Positions 58,233 to 64,000 of a DNA stretch of 64,000 nt are shown here, one piece after another. The notes under the pieces are model-generated. The model was not told the origin of the DNA. It searched no databases and was given only the letters and a program-made list of their open reading frames with translations. The stretch is from Proteobacteria bacterium UBA2363 (GTDB taxonomy: Bacteria; Pseudomonadota; Gammaproteobacteria; Xanthomonadales; UBA2363): assembly GCA_002344355.1 (NCBI GenBank), contig DDTN01000028.1:48723-112722 (forward strand), written 5' to 3'. The position numbers and the translations under genes are program-made. The number at the start of each line of letters is the position of its first letter. Positions within the stretch are counted from its first letter, which is position 1.

Positions 58233-60398
58233 TCAGGAGGCCGCCGGCGTCGTCCCGGCCAGCGGCTGAAGCAGATAGACCTGGTGGATCCTGGGGTCGC
58301 GTGCGAAATCGAACGGCAGCATGGCGGCGGCCAGGTCGCGGATCTCGAAACGCCGCGACAGCTCCGCCTGGTCGAGCCTGAACTTCCTGAAATGGTTGGA
58401 GAAAAGGATGCGCCCTCCCGGCGCCAGGACCCCGGCGCAGGCATCCAGCAGTTCGACGTGCTGGCGCTGGACGTCGAAGTCTTCGGCGCGCTTGGAGTTC
58501 GAGAAGGTCGGCGGATCGACGTAGACCAGGTCGAAGCGCCCCGGGCGCGTGGCCAGCCAGCGCAGCACGTCGGCCTGGACCAGGCGGTGCTGCCGGCCGG
58601 TCAGGCCGTTGAGCTCCAGGTTGCGCCGGGCCCATTCCAGATAGGTCGCCGAGAGGTCGACGCTGGTGGTGCTGCGCGCGCCCCCGGCGGCGGCGTGGAC
58701 GGTGGCGGCGCCGGTGTAGCAGAACAGGTTCAGGAAATCGGCGCCGCGCGCCTGCGCGCCCAGCCATTGGCGGACCAGCCGGTGATCCAGGTACAGCCCG
58801 GTGTCCAGGTAGTCGCGCAGCCGGACCTCGAACCTCAGCCCGGACTCCCGGACCACCAGCACGCCGCCCTCGCCGGCCATGGCACGGTACTGGTCCTCCC
58901 GGGTCTGCCGCCGTCGCGTCTTCACCACCACCCGTTCCCGGGCCAGGCCAAGCACATGCCGGGTGGCACGAACCAGTTCGCCCAGGCGGCTGCGGGCGGT
59001 CGCCTCGGGCACGTCCGCCGGCGCCTGGTACTCCTGGACCACGGCATGGCCGTCGTAGACATCGATGGCCGCGGCGTATTCGGGCAGGTCGGCGTCGTAC
59101 AGCCGGTAGCACTCGATGCCCTCGCGCTCGAGCCGGCGGCGCAGATGGCGCAGGTTCTTGGCGAGCCGGTTGGCAACCATTTGGGCGCCCGGCGTCAGCG
59201 CCTGCTCGCCGGGCGGCGGCGCGCTCGCCACGGCGGCGCCGGGCGGATCGAACAGCAGGAGATGGCAGTCCAGGGCGCCATTGCGCAGCGCGTAGCGCCT
59301 GCGCGCGCGCAGGCCGAGCGCCTTGCCGCGACCGTCGGCCAGGGTCAGCAGCGCCGCTGCCGCCTCCGGGTAGGCTTCGCGAAGGCGTTGTCCCAGCGCG
59401 CGGTACAGGGGGTCGGTGCCGCCAGGGTCGGCCAGCCGGGCGCCGTACGGCAGGTTGCTGACGATCAGCGTCGGCGCCGGCTGTGGCGGTGCCCGCCGCA
59501 GCGCATCGGCGGTCTCGAAGGCCACCAGGGAACCGACTCCCGCGGTGTGGGCATGGGCCTTGGCCAGCGCGACGACCTGGGGATCGCGGTCGGAGCCCGA
59601 CAGGACAGCACAGGTCGGCCATCGCGCCAGGCCGGCCTCGCGTCGGGCCAGTGCCTCCTCGCGCAGCGACTGCCAAAGCCCGGCATCGAAACCCCGCCAC
59701 CGGCCGCAGCCCGGCAGCGGCCGCAACAGGCCCGGTGCGATGTCGGCGGCCATCCAGGCCGCCTCGATCACCAGCGTGCCGATGCCGCAGAAGGGGTCGA
59801 ACAGCACGCCGCCCTGGCGCGACCGCTCCGGCCAGCCGGCGCGCACCAGCATCGCCGCAGCCAGGTTCTCCTTCAGCGGCGCCTCGCCCTGCCCCTGGCG
59901 CCAGCCACGCTGGTGCAGGGGCGCACCGGACAGGTCAACCGACAGCACCGCACGGTCGCGCACCAGTCGCAGGTTGAGCCGCAGGTCCGGCTGCCCGGCA
60001 TCGACCCTGGGCCGACGACCGTGGCGCTCGCGCATCTGGTCTACGATGGCGTCCTTCACCCGCTGGCCGGCGAACATGCCCTGGGTGACCGCCGAGGCGC
60101 GGGCCACGGCATCGACGGCCAGGCTGTCGTCGGGGCCGAGATGGGCATCCCAGTCGATCGCCCCGACGCCCCGGTAGAGCGTCTCGGCATCCGGGGCATC
60201 GAACTGCGCGAGCGGCAGCAGGATGCGGCTGGCCAGGCGCGACCACAGGCAGGCGCGAAGGCCGAACTCCGGTCCGGCCTCGACGTGGACGCCGGCCAGG
60301 CCCTCGCGCGCCTGGTCCGCGCCGAGCGCGCGCAGTTCGTCGACCAGGAGCAGTTCCAGGCCACGCGGACAGGTCGCGAAGTAGGCCGTCAGGCTCAA
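58233..60398 (-). CDS. rlmKL: bifunctional 23S rRNA methyltransferase RlmKL
   Basis: A 721-residue fusion that methylates G2445 (N2, RlmL part) and G2069 (N7, RlmK part) of 23S rRNA. An N-terminal THUMP domain (about 45-155) precedes the RlmL domain (DPFCGIGTLVIEAAW, VSNLPYGARL), and the RlmK domain has LNLFCYTGAATVHAAAGGA (as FLNLFCYTGAATVHAA) and VYVDPPTFSNSKR. A TTG start at 60398 gives SLTAYFATCPRGLE, as in relatives, overlaps the upstream TGA (TTGA) and has GGAG 8 nt before it. An ATG at 60428 would add ten residues. Confidence 0.93.
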   Translation of the reverse strand: MSLTAYFATCPRGLELLLVDELRALGADQAREGLAGVHVEAGPEFGLRACLWSRLASRILLPLAQFDAPDAETLYRGVGAIDWDAHLGPDDSLAVDAVARASAVTQGMFAGQRVKDAIVDQMRERHGRRPRVDAGQPDLRLNLRLVRDRAVLSVDLSGAPLHQRGWRQGQGEAPLKENLAAAMLVRAGWPERSRQGGVLFDPFCGIGTLVIEAAWMAADIAPGLLRPLPGCGRWRGFDAGLWQSLREEALARREAGLARWPTCAVLSGSDRDPQVVALAKAHAHTAGVGSLVAFETADALRRAPPQPAPTLIVSNLPYGARLADPGGTDPLYRALGQRLREAYPEAAAALLTLADGRGKALGLRARRRYALRNGALDCHLLLFDPPGAAVASAPPPGEQALTPGAQMVANRLAKNLRHLRRRLEREGIECYRLYDADLPEYAAAIDVYDGHAVVQEYQAPADVPEATARSRLGELVRATRHVLGLARERVVVKTRRRQTREDQYRAMAGEGGVLVVRESGLRFEVRLRDYLDTGLYLDHRLVRQWLGAQARGADFLNLFCYTGAATVHAAAGGARSTTSVDLSATYLEWARRNLELNGLTGRQHRLVQADVLRWLATRPGRFDLVYVDPPTFSNSKRAEDFDVQRQHVELLDACAGVLAPGGRILFSNHFRKFRLDQAELSRRFEIRDLAAAMLPFDFARDPRIHQVYLLQPLAGTTPAAS

Positions 60399-60907
60399 TC
60401 CAGCCGCTCCAGGAACAGGCCGAACCACCGTGCCACGGTCGCCACGTGCGCCGCCAGCCGGTGGCTGTCGTCGACCAGGTGCAGCGGCAACGCGCGCGCC
60501 GCCGCGAACGCCACCACCTCGCCGGCCGGGATCAGCTCGTCGTGCCAGCCGTGCACCAGCTCGGTGGGCACCGCGGCGGGATCCAGGCGCGCCGCGAAGC
60601 CGGGAATCGCCAGCGGCGGCGCGACCAGGAACAGCCCGCGGCAGGCCGTCCGCCGCGACGCCAGCGCCGAGGCGAAGGCGCCCATGCTGGATCCGGCCAG
60701 CACGAGGGGCTCGCCCGGCACGACGTGGCCAAGCAGGCGCTCGACCCGGTCGGCGATGCGCGCGGGGTCGCCGGTCGCATCGAGATCGCGGAAATCCGGC
60801 CGGGTGGTGCGCCAGCCCAGGCGCTCGGCCTGTTCGGCCATCGCGGTGACCTTGGTCGCCGCCGGGCCGGACTCCAGGCCATGGGAGAGCAGGACGTGAC
60901 CCTTCAT
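60395..60907 (-). CDS. small alpha/beta hydrolase (YqiA/YcfP-like)
   Basis: A 170-residue hydrolase: MKGHVLLSHGLESGP at the start, the nucleophile elbow AGSSMGAFAS, the acid region VHGWHDELIP and the catalytic His in VDDSHRLAAHV. The small size and motifs resemble E. coli YqiA-type esterases, whose substrates are unclear. GGAG precedes the ATG by 7 nt. It is translationally coupled to rlmKL. Confidence 0.88.
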   Translation of the reverse strand: MKGHVLLSHGLESGPAATKVTAMAEQAERLGWRTTRPDFRDLDATGDPARIADRVERLLGHVVPGEPLVLAGSSMGAFASALASRRTACRGLFLVAPPLAIPGFAARLDPAAVPTELVHGWHDELIPAGEVVAFAAARALPLHLVDDSHRLAAHVATVARWFGLFLERLD

Positions 60908-61003
60908 CGGGGGCTCCGTGGGGCGAGCGCGGCGGCGGCAGGCGCCGGGCAGCGGAACGGGCGGGAAGGCTGGACGGCGGGGCCGCGATGCTAGCATGCC
61001 GGG

Positions 61004-61603
61004 ATGCCGCCCCTGCCCGGCCCTGCCATCGCGATCCGGCCGCTGGCCTACGTCGGGCGTCTCGATGCCCGCCCGCTGGAAGCGGTTCGCCGCATCGTCC
61101 TGCATTGCACGGAGCTCCCCGACCTGGCCATGGCGCGGACCTGGGGCGAACGCATCGTCCATGGCAGCGGCACCGGCAACAGCGGCCATTACTACGTCGA
61201 CCGCGACGGTCGCATCGAATGCTGGGTGCCGCCCGAGCGCGTCGCCCACCACGTGCGCGGCCACAACGCCGACACCATCGGCATCGAGCTGGTCAACGAC
61301 GGGCGCTGGCCCGACTGGTACCATTCGCGCCGCCAGCAGCCGACCCAGGCCTATCCGCCCGCGCAGATCGCCGCGCTGGTCGGCCTGCTCGACTGGCTGC
61401 GGCGCCGGCTGCCGGCCCTGCAGGGCCTCGCCGGCCACGAGGACCTGGACACCACGATCGTCGCCGCGAGCGACGTCCCTTCGCTCGCGGTGCGCCGCAA
61501 GATCGACCCCGGACCGCTGTTTCCCTGGCCGGAGGTGCTGGCCGCCAGCGGCCTGCACCGGCTCGCCCCGCCCTCCCCCGACGACCCCCCTGCCCTGCCA
61601 TGA
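61004..61603 (+). CDS. ampD: 1,6-anhydro-N-acetylmuramoyl-L-alanine amidase AmpD
   Basis: A 199-residue cytoplasmic zinc amidase that recycles cell-wall fragments and thereby keeps AmpC-type induction low. Likely zinc ligands are His34 (IVLHCTELP), His145 (LAGHEDLD) and Asp168 (RRKIDPGPLFPW), with the family segment HNADTIGIELVNDG. No signal peptide is present. Its stop overlaps the tesB start (ATGA). Confidence 0.93.
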   Translation: MPPLPGPAIAIRPLAYVGRLDARPLEAVRRIVLHCTELPDLAMARTWGERIVHGSGTGNSGHYYVDRDGRIECWVPPERVAHHVRGHNADTIGIELVNDGRWPDWYHSRRQQPTQAYPPAQIAALVGLLDWLRRRLPALQGLAGHEDLDTTIVAASDVPSLAVRRKIDPGPLFPWPEVLAASGLHRLAPPSPDDPPALP

Positions 61604-62472
61604 CCGACGACGTCACCGCGGAACTGATCGAGCTGCTGCGCCTGGAGCGCATCGAGGACAACCTGTTCCGGGGCGCCAGCCGCGACATCGGCACCCGTTA
61701 CGTGTTCGGCGGGCAGGTCCTGGGCCAGGCCCTGTCGGCGGCCCAGCAAACCGTCGAGGCCGCGCGTGTGGTGCATTCCATGCACGCCTACTTCCTGCGC
61801 GCCGGCGACAACGAGAAGCCGATCGTCTACGAGGTGGAGAACACCCGCGACGGCGGAAGCTTCTCGGCGCGCAGGGTGGTGGCGATCCAGCACGGCAAGC
61901 CGATCTTCGTGTGCACCGCCTCCTTCCAGGTGGTCGAGGACGGCGCCGAGCACCAGCAGCGGATGCCCGAGGTCCCCGGTCCGGAGGATCTCGCGCCGCA
62001 GCCGCCCTACCCGGCCGATGCGCTGGAGCAGGTGCCGGCCAAGCTGCGCCGCTGGCTGATGCGCGCCGGCCCCTTCGAGTTCCGCCATGTCTGGCCCCGC
62101 GACGAGGTCGACCCGCCCAAGCGTCCGCCGCTCCAGCACGTCTGGTTCCGCCTCGCCGGGCAGGTCGACGACGATCCGGTGCTGCATCGCAGCCTGCTGG
62201 CCTATGCCTCGGACTTCCACCTGATCGGCACGGCCACCCTGCCGCACGGCATCTCCTACCTGCACCCGAACGTGCAGATGGCCAGCCTCGACCATGCCCT
62301 GTGGTTCCACCGGCCGTTCCGCGCCGACCAGTGGCTTCTCTACTCCTGCGACAGCCCCAGCGCCCAGGGCGCCCGCGGCCTGGCGCGCGGCAGCATCTAC
62401 CGCCAGGACGGCGTGCTGGTGGCGTCGACCGCCCAGGAGGGCCTGATCCGGCTCGTGGCGCAGGACGGCTGA
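61600..62472 (+). CDS. tesB: acyl-CoA thioesterase II
   Basis: A 290-residue double hot-dog thioesterase cleaving medium- and long-chain acyl-CoA. The N-terminal FGGQVLGQALSAAQQTV, HSMHAYFLRAGD and GGSFSARRVVAIQ segments and the C-terminal LAYASDFHLIGT, SLDHALWFHRPFRAD and LARGSIYRQDG segments are typical TesB. It overlaps ampD by 4 nt and is followed by tRNA-Ser. Confidence 0.95.
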   Translation: MTDDVTAELIELLRLERIEDNLFRGASRDIGTRYVFGGQVLGQALSAAQQTVEAARVVHSMHAYFLRAGDNEKPIVYEVENTRDGGSFSARRVVAIQHGKPIFVCTASFQVVEDGAEHQQRMPEVPGPEDLAPQPPYPADALEQVPAKLRRWLMRAGPFEFRHVWPRDEVDPPKRPPLQHVWFRLAGQVDDDPVLHRSLLAYASDFHLIGTATLPHGISYLHPNVQMASLDHALWFHRPFRADQWLLYSCDSPSAQGARGLARGSIYRQDGVLVASTAQEGLIRLVAQDG

Positions 62473-62493
62473 CCTCCGCCGGCCGCGCGCGCG

Positions 62494-62499
62494 TACAAT
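62494..62499 (+). promoter_or_regulatory. candidate -10 box of tRNA-Ser
   Basis: TACAAT matches the -10 consensus at five of six positions and ends 9 bp before the tRNA. CTGACC at 62469-62474 may serve as a weak -35. Confidence 0.5.
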
Positions 62500-62508
62500 G
62501 CCGGCCAC

Positions 62509-62598
<90 letters not shown>

Positions 62599-62610
62599 TT
62601 TGTGCAATCA

Positions 62611-62635
62611 ACCCCATGCTTTCATGGGGTTTTTT
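62611..62635 (+). terminator. Rho-independent terminator after tRNA-Ser
   Basis: An 8-bp stem ACCCCATG/CATGGGGT with loop CTTT, directly followed by TTTTT. It lies 12 bp after the tRNA. Confidence 0.85.
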
Positions 62636-62877
62636 GTTGCGAATGCGTTATTACCATACACCATTACCAACCTTGCGGTCAGGTACTACGCGGTTATGGG
62701 CGTTCGTCGGCGGACAATTACGAGATCGCTTATCGGTCGCCATCGCACCTGACCACAACCTCTGACCATCAACCCCGATTGATCCGGGATGAAGCCCACC
62801 CGCGACCAGCGCGGTATCGTGCCCGGGGCGCAGATTCAGAATGGCTCGAGCGTTGTGCTGACGTGGGGAGCGGCTGC
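62636..62877. other. AT-richer gap after tRNA-Ser
   Basis: About 240 bp, clearly less GC-rich than the preceding 62 kb. No supported gene, no integrase and no repeat of the tRNA end is seen. Confidence 0.4.
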
Positions 62878-63543
62878 TTACCAATGGCGGCGTGCGGCAA
62901 TCGAACCCGCGAAGGCAACAAACCCTGACAGCAGTAACAGTGACCAGAACGCTGCCACTGGAACCGGCGTGGGAGGTGCAGGTAGACCGACGTTGAACAC
63001 GAGCAGGAACGTATCGTTTGCGGGATTGGGGTCGGTCTCAGTGAAGGTGCGTACGCGCCAGGTGATGGGAATCTGTTGACCCACCACGAGCGGGTCCAGC
63101 GTGTACCGGACGAGACAAGTCGCCGAATTTCCTGAGGCAATAGGCCGGAAGAAGACGCCATATGACCATTGCGGACGCCCACCGGGGGGAGGATCGACCA
63201 CCGTGGCGATCAAGATACATTCATCGGCTGGGTCGGGAGGAAAGAAGCGCACGTCGATTCCCCCGTCCGGCCGCTGCATCTGCAAACTTGTACGAACAAC
63301 GAGTGGATTATCAACTTTTGAGGTAAACCCAGCGTCGTCCGGGCCAGCATTCAGCAGCGTGACCTGGATCATCCCCGATGCGCCCGGCGCTATGGTTGCC
63401 GGCAAGGGCGGCGCAATCGACAGTGACAGGTCGGCGATCAATTCCGGCTGGGTGTAAGCCGTCAAGGGCGCAGCCAAGACCGACAAGGCAAGCCAGCGGG
63501 GCAAGGAGCGAGTGCTACTGAAACCCATTGGCGAAAACCGCAT
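62878..63543 (-). CDS. secreted protein with a C-terminal membrane anchor (CTERM-like)
   Basis: A 221-residue protein. A signal peptide (WLALSVLAAPLTAYTQP) is followed by an Ig-like domain of the DUF11/CARDB type (LSLSIAPPLPATIAPGASG, VTLLNAGPDD, WRVRTFTETDPNPANDTF). The C-terminus is PVPVAAFWSLLLLSGFVA, then a short basic tail (AARRHW). That pattern of Pro, Trp, hydrophobic helix and Arg tail is like IPTL-CTERM and other sorting signals. The start at 63543 has GAGGA 8 nt upstream and overlaps the protease gene by 29 nt. Base use is AT-richer than in the rest of the window. Confidence 0.7.
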   Translation of the reverse strand: MRFSPMGFSSTRSLPRWLALSVLAAPLTAYTQPELIADLSLSIAPPLPATIAPGASGMIQVTLLNAGPDDAGFTSKVDNPLVVRTSLQMQRPDGGIDVRFFPPDPADECILIATVVDPPPGGRPQWSYGVFFRPIASGNSATCLVRYTLDPLVVGQQIPITWRVRTFTETDPNPANDTFLLVFNVGLPAPPTPVPVAAFWSLLLLSGFVAFAGSIAARRHW

Positions 63544-64000
63544 CCGGTCGATCCTCGTAGTCTTCCATGACTGGGGTCAACAGATCAACGATACGTGCGT
63601 TATTCTCCGTGCCTGAGTTACCAGTCGTCACACCGTTGACCACGACGTTGGGATTGGAAAAGTACAGCCGTCTTGGTGTACCGAAATCGATGGACATGAT
63701 TGAAGCGAAGGTACCCGGCACGAGCTTCGCAAAGGGATCGGGAAATCCGTTTGCGACGATCGCCGACACGTCGGCAGGGTTGAGTTGGCTTCGCGTGTGA
63801 TTGCCACCCATTAGGTGACCGATTTCATGCGTGAAAGAATCGTCCCAGATCGCACAGTCCGCCGCCACAAGTGAGTACGCATATGCTTCAAAAGCAATTC
63901 CTAGTCCACAACCAGGACTCGGCGAGAAGCAGCCTGGGTAAGTTTGAACATTGGCGACACCGCAGGCAGGAAAGGCTGGGCCACCCCCGATTCCTCGGAC
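63515..64000 (-). CDS. metzincin-type zinc protease, 5' part outside the window
   Basis: The last 161 residues of a secreted protease. The zinc motif HEIGHLMGGNH (HExxHxxGxxH) and a downstream SIMS Met-turn define a metzincin, closest in feel to reprolysin-like and M43-type bacterial enzymes. Several Cys residues (FPACGVANV, YPGCFSPSPGCGLG, ADCAIWD) suggest disulfides. The protein ends DAVFANGFQ. That motif recurs as IFADGFQ in the secreted protein at 40664. The gene is AT-richer than its left-hand neighbours. Confidence 0.85.
   Translation of the reverse strand, partial: VRGIGGGPAFPACGVANVQTYPGCFSPSPGCGLGIAFEAYAYSLVAADCAIWDDSFTHEIGHLMGGNHTRSQLNPADVSAIVANGFPDPFAKLVPGTFASIMSIDFGTPRRLYFSNPNVVVNGVTTGNSGTENNARIVDLLTPVMEDYEDRPDAVFANGFQ

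Overview
The window is very GC-rich, densely packed chromosomal DNA. Its gene content fits a gammaproteobacterium of the Xanthomonadales/Lysobacterales group: fused RlmKL, an FtsK with a gammaproteobacterial gamma domain, paired Aat and Bpt transferases, the AguA/AguB putrescine route, and guaB-guaA separated by a 'gggactc'-type inverted repeat. About 52 protein genes are supported, plus three tRNAs, a dif-like site, several hairpin terminators and a few promoter boxes. There are no rRNA genes, CRISPR arrays or recognisable insertion sequences. The placement is inferred from gene content, not from a phylogeny.

Layout. 1-13.1 kb: the 3' part of an AbgT transporter, the alkyladenine glycosylase aag flanked by two small proteins sharing a 12-residue motif, a VKOR-thioredoxin fusion, a PlsC-type acyltransferase, class III alcohol dehydrogenase, a diiron ferritin-like protein, cysS-sufE, a glycine-zipper protein, an orphan secreted protein and an S9 oligopeptidase. 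13.2-29.4 kb: aat, a FemAB-like protein, trxB, ald, ftsK, lolA, a secreted endonuclease/phosphatase-fold protein, bpt, guaB, guaA, a predicted protein-glutaminase with an odd Trp tract, tadA and two small conserved proteins. 29.4-40.5 kb: orn, a small outer-membrane barrel, ppsA divergent from ppsR, DUF2058 and DUF1249 genes, tRNA-Ala(GGC)-tRNA-Glu(TTC), a divergent RecJ-like exonuclease, and an FHA gene followed by a membrane Ser/Thr kinase gene. 40.6-48.8 kb: secreted and envelope genes, a universal stress protein, a TonB receptor, a glutathionyl transferase, a GDSL hydrolase and a TPR lipoprotein. 48.9-62.5 kb: a dif-like site, a BenE transporter, a methyltransferase, rpmJ, a tightly overlapping aguA-aguB-traB-DUF349 run, a PmtA-like methyltransferase, rlmKL with an alpha/beta hydrolase, ampD-tesB and tRNA-Ser(TGA). 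From 62.6 kb to the end the DNA is visibly less GC-rich and carries a secreted protein with a hydrophobic C-terminal anchor and the 3' end of a metzincin protease.

The main structural finding is that the window appears to span the replication terminus. A 28-bp sequence at 48886-48913 matches the Escherichia coli dif site at 22 of 28 positions and lies between convergent genes. By eye, all 19 GGGNAGGG octamers (the E. coli KOPS consensus) found to its left are on the plus strand. Of the 11 found to its right, 10 are on the minus strand. Almost every octamer therefore points at the dif-like site, and ftsK, whose product would read them, lies about 29 kb away in the same window.
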